DNA of 64,000 nt, taken from NCBI RefSeq assembly GCF_024721155.1, contig NZ_JAHVAP010000001.1, forward strand, positions 868,001 to 932,000. Direction: 5' to 3'. The stretch comes from Mucilaginibacter phenanthrenivorans (GTDB lineage: Bacteria > Bacteroidota > Bacteroidia > Sphingobacteriales > Sphingobacteriaceae). Positions 18,357 to 26,380 of this stretch are shown piece by piece; position 1 is the first letter of the stretch, and the number at the start of each line of letters is the position of its first letter. The translations under genes and the position numbers were made by a program. The notes under the pieces are model-generated. The model had not been told where the DNA came from and did no database searches. It saw only the letters and a list, made by a program, of their open reading frames with translations.

Positions 18357-19240
18357 TTCATTTCGCCTGTGTTTACTTTTGCACCTATTTGCAGGGCGAT
18401 GTCGAAGGTAAGCGCAGGATATTTTGCTTTTAACGCGGTTATCAGTGCCGCTGATGTTTTGTTAGTTTTCAAAGCTTCTTCGTAGAATTGGATATAATCT
18501 TTGGTATGCTTCACAGCGCTCTCGTCGAACGGACTTGCAGAATTCGCATGGGCAGGAACCACAATAGCCGGATGCAATGCTTCAATTTTGTCCAAAACGT
18601 TGATCCATTCTTTACGGGCTTCCGCTGTTTGCGCATCTGCCATCCAAAGGTGGAAAGTGGTTCCGAATACATTGATACCACCGATCACGGCTTTAATGGA
18701 AGGTATCCAGACAAAAGTTTTAGCCGGAAATTCTTCTAAGCCAATGATCTCTAATTTCTGGCCTTCCAGGTCAATGCTGTTTCCCTTTAAAACCTGTGGT
18801 AAAACAACGTTTGACGTAACTTTATTACCCAATTGGCCGCCCCAAACATCTAATTTCTTCTGAGCAGTCGCTTTAATGTGCTCTACGGTTGCCGGTGAAG
18901 CATAAGCGGTTACTTCCGGGAAATATTTTTTAAATACTTCCAATCCGAAGTAAAAATCAGGGTCGCCGTAAGAAACATAAACAGCGGTTAATTTTTTACC
19001 TGAATTTTTGATTTCCTGCGCTACCTTTTCAGCGTCTGACAGGGTAAATTGTGCGTCGATCAGAACCGCGTCGGTTTTTCCGGATACAATGACCGAAGCT
19101 ACACCAAAACTATTTTCTGATGCGTTGTAAACCTGTAGTTTAAGATTGTTTGCTTCAATAGTTTTGAAGCTTTGTGCCTGTACGTCCATTTTGAATAAGA
19201 TTAAAATAATTAAAAAAGCTGCTGAAATAAAAGGTTTCAT
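18350..19240 (-). CDS. MBL-fold protein lacking the metal-binding histidine motif
   Basis: A 296-aa secreted protein (signal peptide to about residue 22) with the metallo-beta-lactamase fold: ASVIVSGKTDAVLIDAQF early and VVPAHA late. The metal motif, normally HxHxDH, reads YGDPDF inside VSYGDPDFYFGL, so all three histidines of that motif are replaced while the Asp and the framework (PD, FG) remain. It may bind metal differently or serve as a non-catalytic ligand binder. It is coupled to the NTF2-like lipoprotein and lies 83 bp after a Crp-type regulator gene on the same strand, forming a compact three-gene unit. Confidence 0.8.
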   Translation of the reverse strand: MKPFISAAFLIILILFKMDVQAQSFKTIEANNLKLQVYNASENSFGVASVIVSGKTDAVLIDAQFTLSDAEKVAQEIKNSGKKLTAVYVSYGDPDFYFGLEVFKKYFPEVTAYASPATVEHIKATAQKKLDVWGGQLGNKVTSNVVLPQVLKGNSIDLEGQKLEIIGLEEFPAKTFVWIPSIKAVIGGINVFGTTFHLWMADAQTAEARKEWINVLDKIEALHPAIVVPAHANSASPFDESAVKHTKDYIQFYEEALKTNKTSAALITALKAKYPALTFDIALQIGAKVNTGEMKW

Positions 19241-19323
19241 TTTTTTTGTTTTTAATGACGCTGCAAAGATGCGGTCATCAAAAGCCTAAAAAGGTTGAAC
19301 AAGTTCAATAAATGAAATTCAGC

Positions 19324-19905
19324 TTATTTTTTGTGAGCGATCTTATTTCTTATTTTACTCAAAAATTCGTGACTGATGCCCAGGTAAGCTGCGATCTGAA
19401 GATTAGAAAGGCGCCTAAAGAGTTGGGGGTATCTTTCTATAAACTCGGCATACCGTTGATCGGCAGTTTTACCTAAATTATCAATCATTCTTCTTTGGAG
19501 GGCGACATGGGTCTTTTGGGTCATTACCCGGAATAACTTCTCTATTTTTGGTAAATTAGCATAAGCAAATTCCTTATCTTTTTTTGAAATTAAAAGCACC
19601 TCACTATCTTCAATTGCTTCAATAAAAAGCTGTGACGGCCTTTCATTGGTAAAGCTGTCAATATCCGTGATCCACCAGTTTTCTATAGCAAAATAAAGTA
19701 TTTGTTCTGCTGCGTTTTTGTCAATATGATAAACCCGGAACATTCCCCTGGTAACAAAGCCCTCAAACCTGCAAACTTCGCCCGCTTTTAGAAGTATTTG
19801 TTTTTTACCGACGGTTTTTAATTCAAACAATGTCGTAAAGCCGGAAAGCTCCGCCTCTGTAAGATGGACATGTTGTTCAATATGATCGCATAACAATTGG
19901 TACAT
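19324..19905 (-). CDS. Crp/Fnr family transcriptional regulator
   Basis: A 193-aa regulator with an N-terminal cyclic-nucleotide-binding-like beta-roll (KAGEVCRFEGFVTRGMFRVYHI) and a reduced C-terminal winged helix (LSNLQIAAYLGISHEFLSKI). No Fnr-type cysteine cluster is present. ATG 19905 is preferred over the TTG at 19923. It heads the MBL/NTF2 unit and probably controls it. Bacteroidota genomes carry many such small Crp-like regulators next to stress or oxidoreductase genes; the effector is not known. Confidence 0.87.
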   Translation of the reverse strand: MYQLLCDHIEQHVHLTEAELSGFTTLFELKTVGKKQILLKAGEVCRFEGFVTRGMFRVYHIDKNAAEQILYFAIENWWITDIDSFTNERPSQLFIEAIEDSEVLLISKKDKEFAYANLPKIEKLFRVMTQKTHVALQRRMIDNLGKTADQRYAEFIERYPQLFRRLSNLQIAAYLGISHEFLSKIRNKIAHKK

Positions 19906-19931
19906 AAATAGTCGACCATGCAAAATTAAAC

Positions 19932-19968
19932 AAAAACCCCGCTCTACTTAATCGTAAAGAGGGTTTTT
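19932..19968. other. Stem-loop in the divergent gap upstream of the Crp gene
   Basis: AAAAACC at 19932 pairs with GGTTTTT ending at 19968, with an inner CTCT/AGAG stem. It resembles a terminator but has no gene ending before it on either strand, so it may be a leader structure of the Crp gene. Confidence 0.3.
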
Positions 19969-20093
19969 AAATTATTACGGTAAATTAGGTACTAGCTAAC
20001 TTTTCCTGTACTCCCAACTGTTGAAAGATCAAACCAATTTATTGAAGATTTGAAGATAATTGCTAATTTGGATGTGATCTTTAATAAATCCTT

Positions 20094-20675
20094 ATGAATA
20101 TTTTGCGTTTTATTTCACTTGGAGCTTTTTTCATAATATTATCCAATTACTCATTTGGGCAGAGCACGAAAAAAAAATTCAGTAAAAGCGATAGCCTTTT
20201 TGTTTTCAACCCAAGGTTGGACATTAAAACAAAAAGAAGAATGCTCGACAGTGCTTTTGCCAACAACAGCACAGCGCCAAACTTTGTAGTAATAGTTGCT
20301 ACAAATCAAATAACTGGTGTTACAAAAGAAATATGTACAGAGGCTCCATTCGTTGAGGGAGGTGTTGACAGAAATAAGGGAAAAGAAAAATCTCAAAATT
20401 ACAAATCGCAACACTTTTATTTCAACACAAAACCTGCTTTGGATAACATAGGTTTTTATGAGTACTCATACAGTGAATTACTGGAATACGGACAAAATAA
20501 AGATGTGAGAAAAATCGTTACCGAGGTTTTAAAAAGCAACAAAGAAATCGAATTGAATTTTCAGGGTCCAAGAAAACAACAATTTATGTTCGCTCACATA
20601 TTGTTTAATAATGGAATAATGTCGATAAGAGGAGACATTGCAGGGAATATCATGACTTTAACTAAGATTAAATGA
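20094..20675 (+). CDS. Secreted protein of unknown function
   Basis: A 193-aa protein with a clear signal peptide (MNILRFISLGAFFIILSNYSFG) and a lysine- and asparagine-rich, low-GC coding sequence. I do not recognise a domain. The mature part has mixed alpha/beta character, a central FVVIVATNQITGVTKEICTE stretch and a C-terminal FAHILFNNGIMSIRGDIAG. It sits between the Crp-headed unit and tRNA-Leu(CAA), within the segment bounded by the two tRNA-linked repeats, and its lower GC agrees with acquisition from elsewhere. Confidence 0.65.
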   Translation: MNILRFISLGAFFIILSNYSFGQSTKKKFSKSDSLFVFNPRLDIKTKRRMLDSAFANNSTAPNFVVIVATNQITGVTKEICTEAPFVEGGVDRNKGKEKSQNYKSQHFYFNTKPALDNIGFYEYSYSELLEYGQNKDVRKIVTEVLKSNKEIELNFQGPRKQQFMFAHILFNNGIMSIRGDIAGNIMTLTKIK

Positions 20676-20682
20676 TTTGCTT

Positions 20683-20725
20683 AATAACAACAAAGCCCCG
20701 ATACCATAGTATCGAGGCTTTGTAC
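20683..20725 (-). repeat. Repeat copy 2, tRNA-Leu(CAA) 3' flank
   Basis: The intact copy of the 43-bp element; it contains the hairpin that terminates the tRNA and reaches the last bases of the tRNA gene. See the copy at 17573-17615. Confidence 0.7.
20692..20721 (-). terminator. Terminator of tRNA-Leu(CAA)
   Basis: A 13-bp stem (AAAGCCTCGATAC with GTATCGGGGCTTT on the minus strand, one G-T pair) and four-base loop immediately after the tRNA 3' end. Confidence 0.75.
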
Positions 20726-20806
20726 CCAGAGCCGGGGTCGAACCGGCACGGCCTTGCGACCACAGGTGTTTGAGACCAGCGCGTCTACCGATTCCGCCAT
20801 CTGGGC
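20723..20806 (-). tRNA. tRNA-Leu(CAA)
   Basis: An 84-nt class II tRNA. Read on the minus strand it starts GCCCAGATGGCGGAATCGG, has a D-loop with GGTAGACGC, anticodon CAA in the loop CTCAAAC, a short variable arm (GTGGTCGCAAGGCC region), and T-arm GCCGGTTCGACCCCGGC. The acceptor strands pair (GCCCAGA with TCTGGGT, last pair G-T) and A73 is encoded; CCA is not. It decodes UUG. Confidence 0.93.
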
Positions 20807-20837
20807 ATTTTTAAGACATGAACGATGGATTAGCCGT

Positions 20838-21362
20838 TCAGAATCGGGATGCAAATGTATTTAAACTCTCTTTAATACGCAACAGATATTTTTGTCTAAA
20901 ATAACAATCTGCAATTTTATTTAATCGATCTTCCTTCGCAGTATCGTCCAACTGCTCATAACCTGCGGTAAATCCCGCAATGCTTTCGTCAATATCTCCC
21001 TCAATAGCAAGTACTTCTGCAGTTATGTGGCCTAATTCATTCGCGTCGTCAACTTCCATCAGCCGCTCGTTCAAATCCATCATCTCCATTAAAAAATCTG
21101 ATGGAAGTTGCGGTTTTGCGCCTTCTTCCAGCAAATTATGGGTGCGTAAAATGTATTCCAGGCGCTTATATGGATCCGAAAGCGTTTGATGTGCCTTGTT
21201 ATTTAAGGTTGATAACTCCAGGATCTCCTGCTGCCTGGCATCGTCCTCATTGGCATAAAAGTCCGGGTGGTATTTTTTACTCAACTCGTAGAACTTCTTC
21301 TTTAAAAAAGCAGCGTCGGGTGTAAACGATTCAGGAATGCCGTAGAAATCAAAATAATTCAT
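20838..21362 (-). CDS. hscB: Fe-S cluster co-chaperone HscB
   Basis: A 174-aa J-protein. The J domain occupies residues 1-75 with the HPD tripeptide at 32-34 (KKYHPDFY) that stimulates the HscA ATPase. The C-terminal three-helix region (LMEMMDLNERLMEV) matches the IscU-binding domain of HscB. It delivers scaffold-bound Fe-S clusters to HscA for transfer. The usual isc neighbours are not adjacent here; it is next to tRNA-Leu and divergent from kdsA, as a lone gene. Confidence 0.92.
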   Translation of the reverse strand: MNYFDFYGIPESFTPDAAFLKKKFYELSKKYHPDFYANEDDARQQEILELSTLNNKAHQTLSDPYKRLEYILRTHNLLEEGAKPQLPSDFLMEMMDLNERLMEVDDANELGHITAEVLAIEGDIDESIAGFTAGYEQLDDTAKEDRLNKIADCYFRQKYLLRIKESLNTFASRF

Positions 21363-21366
21363 GGTG

Positions 21367-21512
21367 TAAAGTTAGTCCGAAAGTCCGGAAGTCGGAAAAG
21401 ACCGTAAGGATAAAACGAGATTAACGCTAAAATTATGACACATCATGAGCATTAAAACCGGATTGCAGCTTCTTTCGGACTTTACTGACTTTTCCGACTT
21501 TCCGGACTACAC
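21367..21512. repeat. Inverted arrays of degenerate AGTCCGGAAAGTC units
   Basis: Between hscB and kdsA, 21374-21402 carries agtccgaaagtccgg and agtcggaaaag units, and 21476-21512 carries the reverse complement in the same order (ctttcggactttactgac, ttttccgac, tttccggac). Together they form an imperfect inverted repeat of short units about 7-9 bp long that could fold into a long hairpin in the divergent promoter gap. Confidence 0.6.
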
Positions 21513-21548
21513 AAAATTTCTCATCTTTGCACATTATATCCCATCACT

Positions 21549-22325
21549 ATGTTATTTGAACAAATGCGGCAGAAGCCGTTCTTTATATTGGGCCCATGTG
21601 TTATGGAAAGCCAGGAGCTTTTATACACCGTGGCTGAAAAAGTTGCCGAAGCAGGTCAGAAATATAACGTACCTGTTATTTTTAAATCATCGTTTGATAA
21701 GGCTAATCGCACTTCCATTCATTCGTACCGCGGCCCGGGACTGGAAAAAGGCATCGAGATGATGCTGAAGGTTAAGGAGCGCTTTGGTTTACCGCTGATA
21801 ACTGATATCCACGAAAGCTACCAGGCTGCGATTGCCGGCGAGGTGTTTGATATTTTACAGATCCCCGCATTTTTATGCAGGCAAACCGATCTGCTGGTTG
21901 CCGCTGCTAAAACCGGCAAGATAGTTAACATTAAAAAGGCACAGTTCCTTTCGGGCCAGGATATGTTTTACCCGGCACAAAAGGTGGCAGAGGCAGGAAA
22001 CACGCAAGTGATCTTAACCGAACGTGGCAATACTTACGGCTACAACAACCTTGCTGTTGATTTCAGGAATATTTATGATATGAAGAAATTCGGCTACCCG
22101 GTTTGTATGGACTGCACCCATTCGGTACAGCGCCCGGGTGGCGCAGGCGGCAAAACCGGTGGCGACCGTACTTTTGTGCCCATGATGGCGCTGGCCGCCA
22201 AGGCATTTGGTGCCGATGGTTATTTCATGGAGATTCATCCTGATCCGGATAATGCCTTGAGCGATGGACCTAACATGGTAAAACTACAGGATTTGGATAA
22301 GGTTATGGCCCCGCTAGTAAGCTAA
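21549..22325 (+). CDS. kdsA: 3-deoxy-8-phosphooctulonate synthase (KDO-8-P synthase)
   Basis: A 258-aa enzyme joining arabinose 5-phosphate and phosphoenolpyruvate to give KDO 8-phosphate for lipopolysaccharide inner core. Marks are ILGPCVMES near the N-terminus, KSSFDKANRTS (substrate loop) and CMDCTHSVQRPGG. The Cys17 in GPCV places it in the metal-dependent class, since the metal-independent enzymes have Asn there. It is separated by 115 bp from kdsD, which makes its substrate, so the two form a pathway unit. Confidence 0.95.
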   Translation: MLFEQMRQKPFFILGPCVMESQELLYTVAEKVAEAGQKYNVPVIFKSSFDKANRTSIHSYRGPGLEKGIEMMLKVKERFGLPLITDIHESYQAAIAGEVFDILQIPAFLCRQTDLLVAAAKTGKIVNIKKAQFLSGQDMFYPAQKVAEAGNTQVILTERGNTYGYNNLAVDFRNIYDMKKFGYPVCMDCTHSVQRPGGAGGKTGGDRTFVPMMALAAKAFGADGYFMEIHPDPDNALSDGPNMVKLQDLDKVMAPLVS

Positions 22326-22440
22326 ATCAGGATTCACAAAATTAAAGAATTAACAGAATCCTGCCAGCAATAAAGAATAGCCAACCCAAAATTTAAAATT
22401 CAGGAAATTCTAAAATCCTGTAAATTCTGATTCAGACAAA

Positions 22441-23376
22441 ATGAAGGATATCGCCAAAAGAGTTTTTGATACCGAGATCGAATCGTTACGATTTGTTGCC
22501 GATGCTATTGATGATGAATTCACCAGGGTAGTTGAAGCGATATTGAATACAACCGGCAAGCTTATCGTTATCGGGATAGGAAAATCCGGGATTATCGGCA
22601 AAAAAATTGCTGCCACGTTTGCGAGCACGGGTACCCCAAGTTTCTTTCTGCATCCCGGGGAGGCCTTTCACGGCGATTTGGGTATGGTTGGGGCGGATGA
22701 TATGGTGATCCTGATCTCTTACTCGGGCGAGACTGATGAGGTATTAAAGCTAATCCCCTTCCTTGACTGGAATAAAAATGTAATTATCGGGATAACCGGT
22801 AATCCTAACTCAACAGTTGCTAAAAACAGCCATTATCACCTTAATATCTGTATCAAACAAGAGGCATGTCCCTTGGCTTTAGCGCCTACATCGTCAACCA
22901 CGGCTGCGTTGGTTATGGGTGATGCGCTGGCTGTAGCATTGATGGAGTCGCGCCAGTTTCAGCATGAGGATTTTGCCAGGTTTCACCCCGGCGGCAGCCT
23001 TGGGAGAAAATTATTGGTGAGGGTAAAGGATTTAATGCGGACTGATAAGTTGCCATTTATAAATGAAGATGCTTCATTTACTGATTTGTTGCTCAAAATG
23101 TCGGAAGGTCGGCTTGGAATGGTTGTGGTAGGGGATAGCGATTTTGTTAAAGGAATAATTACCGATGGTGATCTTCGTCGTGCCCTCGTTAAAAATCCGG
23201 ATACTTCGCAATTGTCAATCGAAGAAATGATGACCACTACCCCGGTTTTTATTAACGAGGAAGAATTCATAAATCATGCCGAGCAATTGATGATGGAAAA
23301 AAAGATCACTACGATACTTGTCGGATCATCGGATGATAGGAGCCTGAATGGAATTTACCAGATTTATAATGGTTGA
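22441..23376 (+). CDS. kdsD: Arabinose-5-phosphate isomerase (KpsF/GutQ family)
   Basis: A 311-aa protein: an SIS sugar-isomerase domain (IVIGIGKSGIIGKKIA; FLHPGEAFHGDLGMV; SYSGETDEVLKLI) followed by a CBS pair (RVKDLMRTDKLPFINEDASF; IEEMMTTTPVFINEEEF). It converts ribulose 5-phosphate to arabinose 5-phosphate. The CBS domains may sense nucleotides or CMP-Kdo. Directly downstream of kdsA, supplying its substrate. Confidence 0.93.
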   Translation: MKDIAKRVFDTEIESLRFVADAIDDEFTRVVEAILNTTGKLIVIGIGKSGIIGKKIAATFASTGTPSFFLHPGEAFHGDLGMVGADDMVILISYSGETDEVLKLIPFLDWNKNVIIGITGNPNSTVAKNSHYHLNICIKQEACPLALAPTSSTTAALVMGDALAVALMESRQFQHEDFARFHPGGSLGRKLLVRVKDLMRTDKLPFINEDASFTDLLLKMSEGRLGMVVVGDSDFVKGIITDGDLRRALVKNPDTSQLSIEEMMTTTPVFINEEEFINHAEQLMMEKKITTILVGSSDDRSLNGIYQIYNG

Positions 23377-23481
23377 TTAGGTTTATTGAGTTGGATTAAG
23401 TTGATTTAGTTTTGTTATCTGTTTTAGGAATTAAAGCAACCGATTTACAGGGTTCAATCATTCAAAAAACAATCTTATTAG

Positions 23482-24264
23482 ATGCCCATTTACTACGATC
23501 AGCTTAACAGGGAAATAAATTTACCGGAGGTACCGAAAAGGATCATATCGATTGTTCCCTCGCAAACGGAACTGTTGTTTTATTTAGGTTTGGATGAAGA
23601 AATCATCGGCATAACAAAATTCTGCATTCACCCCGCCGAAAAATTTAAATCCACTACAAAAATAGGGGGTACCAAGCAACTCGACATCGGGAAAATAAAA
23701 TCTTTACAGCCAGACCTTATCATCGCCAACAAAGAAGAAAACGAACGTAGTCAGCTGGAAGAGTTAATGCAATATTTCCCGGTTTGGATTAGTGACATTT
23801 ACGATTTGCCCGGCGCACTTGAGATGGTTGAAAGGGTAGGAGTAATGGTTAACAGAACTACCGAGGCAAACGATCTTAGTAATGAGATCATTCAAAAATT
23901 TATTGACCTAAAACCTGCTGCATCGTCTTTGCGGGTTGCTTATTTTATCTGGCGTAAGCCTTATATGGTGACTGGACAGAATACCTTTATCGATAGCATG
24001 CTGCAGCAATGCGGTCTAACAAACGCATTTGATGTGGAACGATACCCGGAAGTTGATGAACAATCGCTAATCGAATCCAAGCCTGATGTTATTTTACTTT
24101 CTTCGGAACCGTATCCATTTAAAGAAAAACATATCAACGAACTTCAGCGTATTGTTCCATCTGCCACAATAAAACTGGTTGATGGTGAAATGTTCTCCTG
24201 GTACGGCAGCCGGTTACTGGAAGCCCCCGCATATTTTACCAGGTTGATTAGTGAATTGAATTAA
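23482..24264 (+). CDS. BtuF/FhuD-like helical-backbone binding protein without signal peptide
   Basis: A 260-aa type III substrate-binding-protein fold of the vitamin B12/iron-chelate class: KRIISIVPSQTELLFYLGL, GGTKQLDIGKIKSLQPDLII, and SRLLEAPAYFTRLI at the end. Normally such proteins are periplasmic and pass cobalamin or siderophores to an ABC importer. Here the protein begins MPIYYDQLNREINLP with no signal peptide, and no upstream start adds one, so it appears cytoplasmic. No permease or ATPase genes are adjacent. The ligand is probably a metal chelate or corrinoid, but this is inferred from fold alone. Confidence 0.8.
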   Translation: MPIYYDQLNREINLPEVPKRIISIVPSQTELLFYLGLDEEIIGITKFCIHPAEKFKSTTKIGGTKQLDIGKIKSLQPDLIIANKEENERSQLEELMQYFPVWISDIYDLPGALEMVERVGVMVNRTTEANDLSNEIIQKFIDLKPAASSLRVAYFIWRKPYMVTGQNTFIDSMLQQCGLTNAFDVERYPEVDEQSLIESKPDVILLSSEPYPFKEKHINELQRIVPSATIKLVDGEMFSWYGSRLLEAPAYFTRLISELN

Positions 24265-24293
24265 AAAACACGTAAATTTAGTACGTGATTGCA

Positions 24294-24779
24294 ATGCCGA
24301 TGCTGATTAAAAACCTAAAGCTGATAACTTTTGCCGTGATACTGAGTGCTTTACTGTCTTGCCAACCAGGCATACAGAATGGAGGATCTATATCGCGAAA
24401 TCATCTTAATTATATACACAGTTTGGGGTTATTGTCAGGTAATGAATATATTATTCTGTTCGACTCACAATATAAAATAAGGGTTTCCGGCAATTTCTTT
24501 ACCGACCGCCGCATCGCTGCTTATTGGACCGACGAAAAAGACCCGGCTAGAAGTTACGTTAATTATGCGTTGTACCCCGATATCGATTCTATAAAAACGC
24601 ATTATGTTAAAACGCGAACTGATGCTTCGTACCTTGAAGTTTTTACGTCGGGCGAAAAAAAATTCAGGGTTTATGTAGAAGCCGATAGTGCTGAAACAAA
24701 GTACTTTTTTGATAGCGCCATAGCCAGGTGGAAGGAGAAACATTTGACTGCCCCACAACAAAACACGAAAGCCGAATAG
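24294..24779 (+). CDS. Lipoprotein of unknown function
   Basis: A 161-aa lipoprotein: hydrophobic signal LKLITFAVILSALLSC with lipobox LLSC. Start could also be ATG 24300 or GTG 24285; all include the same signal. The mature part (ISRNHLNYIHSLGLLSGNEY, FDSQYKIRVSGNFFTDRRIA) is not a family I know. It lies 29 bp after the binding-protein gene on the same strand, so is probably in that operon. Confidence 0.7.
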   Translation: MPMLIKNLKLITFAVILSALLSCQPGIQNGGSISRNHLNYIHSLGLLSGNEYIILFDSQYKIRVSGNFFTDRRIAAYWTDEKDPARSYVNYALYPDIDSIKTHYVKTRTDASYLEVFTSGEKKFRVYVEADSAETKYFFDSAIARWKEKHLTAPQQNTKAE

Positions 24780-24785
24780 CACTAA

Positions 24786-25133
24786 CTAAACCGCTTCCAT
24801 CACATATTCCCTGCTCCAAACTACCAAAAGATCCATTATCCCGTTAAGGGCCCGGCCTTTTTCGGTTAACGTATACTCAACCCTCGGCGGAACTTCCGGA
24901 TAAGCTTTTCGGGTGATGATGCCGTCGGCCTCCAGTTCCTTTAAATGCCTTGATAAAACTTTTAGGGCAATGCCGGGGATTGATTTATGGATCTCACCGA
25001 AACGCCTGGATTCTGTCATCAAGATCCAGATGATAATAGGTTTCCACTTACCGCCTATAACATTAACTGCCGAAGTTATTGGGCAATCGCACGCCTGTTG
25101 ATATTTTTTTTCAATTATTTCCTTTTCTAACAT
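24786..25133 (-). CDS. HxlR family transcriptional regulator
   Basis: A 115-aa winged-helix protein with the HxlR/DUF24 signature: CPITSAVNVIGGKWKPIIIW, then LTESRRFGEI-type helix (here MTESRRFGEIHKSIPGIALK) and VEYTLTEKGRAL. ATG 25133 is the start; TTG 25145 only adds four residues. HxlR proteins often sense electrophiles or aldehydes and repress a divergent detoxification gene. The divergent gene here encodes a carboxymuconolactone-decarboxylase-like protein and the gap holds several TTGACA half-sites. Confidence 0.9.
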   Translation of the reverse strand: MLEKEIIEKKYQQACDCPITSAVNVIGGKWKPIIIWILMTESRRFGEIHKSIPGIALKVLSRHLKELEADGIITRKAYPEVPPRVEYTLTEKGRALNGIMDLLVVWSREYVMEAV

Positions 25134-25160
25134 AGTGATAATCAATAATTATTACTTTTC

Positions 25161-25223
25161 TGTCAATACTTGACAAAAAGGTAATTACTTGACAAAAGTA
25201 CAGCATTGACTTAAGTTTGTCAA
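25161..25223. promoter_or_regulatory. Cluster of TTGACA half-sites, probable HxlR operator
   Basis: The divergent gap has a palindrome TGTCAAtacTTGACA at 25161-25175, another TTGACA at 25189-25194 (within a repeated acttgacaaaa), TTGAC at 25206-25210 and TGTCAA at 25218-25223. Five half-sites within 63 bp between the HxlR gene and its divergent partner point to a cooperative dimer-binding operator. Confidence 0.6.
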
Positions 25224-25232
25224 AAAAAAGCT

Positions 25233-25622
25233 ATGGAAAATCATAAAAGTGAAACGTACCAAAAAGGGCTCGCTTTGTTAAATCAGCTCCACGGCGGACA
25301 GGCTGGTGAACAATTGGTAAATAACTTACGGGATGTTTGCCCGGATTTTGTGGATATGACTATTGAGTGGGCAATGCAGGGTATAATGGCGCGTCCGGGA
25401 CTGGATCTACTTACCCGCGAATATTTGCTGATCGCATCATGCACCACGCTTGGGCATACCGTGCCACAATTAAAGGCACATATTGACGCTGCGCTGAAAC
25501 TGGGCGCTACCAAACAACAAATAGTTGAAGTAATTTTACAGATGACCTTTTATGCAGGCGGTGCGGCAGTTAGCAATGCGCTGGCTCATGCCAAAGAAGT
25601 ATTTCAATCTCACAATTTATAA
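25233..25622 (+). CDS. Carboxymuconolactone decarboxylase (CMD/AhpD) family protein
   Basis: A 129-aa protein of the CMD fold (LTREYLLIASCTTLGHTVPQ, LGATKQQIVEVILQMTFYAGG). Members form helical ring-shaped oligomers and act as decarboxylases or peroxide-reducing enzymes. The AhpD CxxC pair is absent, only a single Cys precedes TTLGH, so a peroxidase role is doubtful and a decarboxylase-like role is not proved. It is divergent from the HxlR regulator and 13 bp before an SDR gene, forming a two-gene operon. Confidence 0.85.
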   Translation: MENHKSETYQKGLALLNQLHGGQAGEQLVNNLRDVCPDFVDMTIEWAMQGIMARPGLDLLTREYLLIASCTTLGHTVPQLKAHIDAALKLGATKQQIVEVILQMTFYAGGAAVSNALAHAKEVFQSHNL

Positions 25623-25635
25623 ATACAACTAAAAA

Positions 25636-26232
25636 ATGAAAATAATAATAGTAGGTGCAACCGGCACCATAGGCAAGCACATCACTGCCGCCTTACAAAA
25701 AGACCACGAGGTAATTACCGCCGGATCAAAAAGCGGCGACCTGCAGGTAGATATTTCGTCGCCTGAATCAATTGAACGATTTTACGGGCAAACCGGGAAG
25801 TTTGATGCCATGGTAAGCGCAACCGGAAGCGCACATTTTGGCCCTTTAAATACTATGACAGATGCAGATTTCAGAAAAGGGATAGACAGCAAGCTGATGG
25901 GACAGATCAATTTGGTGTTAATTGGTCAGCATTATATTAATCCCAAGGGCTCTTTTACATTAACATCGGGAATATTGAGCGAAGATCCGATAATACTGGG
26001 AGCTAATTTAAGCGCAGTTAACGGTGCAATAAACGGCTTTGTTAAGTCCGCAGCTATCGAATTGGAGAATGGTGTGCGAATAAATGCTATCAGCCCAGGC
26101 GTATTTGAAGAGTCGCCGGGTTATTTTCCGTATTTCCCGGGTCATATCCCCGTTAAAATGGATAGGGTAACGCAGGCCTATATGAAAAGTGTTTTGGGCG
26201 CTATTACCGGGCAGGTTATTGAGGTATATTGA
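25636..26232 (+). CDS. Atypical short-chain dehydrogenase
   Basis: A 198-aa Rossmann-fold protein with nucleotide loop GATGTIG (residues 7-13) and the SDR region TSGILSEDP... through GVRINAISPGVFEESP. The catalytic YxxxK is not found: the expected place reads ANLSAVNGAINGF. The Ser of the triad region (TSG) is kept. Such short SDRs form a known subgroup with an altered active site, so it may bind NAD(P) with different chemistry or only sense it. It is coupled by 13 bp to the CMD-like gene and under the HxlR operator. Confidence 0.83.
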   Translation: MKIIIVGATGTIGKHITAALQKDHEVITAGSKSGDLQVDISSPESIERFYGQTGKFDAMVSATGSAHFGPLNTMTDADFRKGIDSKLMGQINLVLIGQHYINPKGSFTLTSGILSEDPIILGANLSAVNGAINGFVKSAAIELENGVRINAISPGVFEESPGYFPYFPGHIPVKMDRVTQAYMKSVLGAITGQVIEVY

Positions 26233-26380
26233 AGAGTCGAAGATGGAACTTAAACTAATTGAAATTTTTTATATGGATTAAGCAAGAATATTTTAGGTTT
26301 GAGGAGTTATCGTTGCCGAAATCGAAAGGTAACGTGTTCCTCAACCCTGATTTAGTCGTGTAATCTTATAAAAAAATTGA

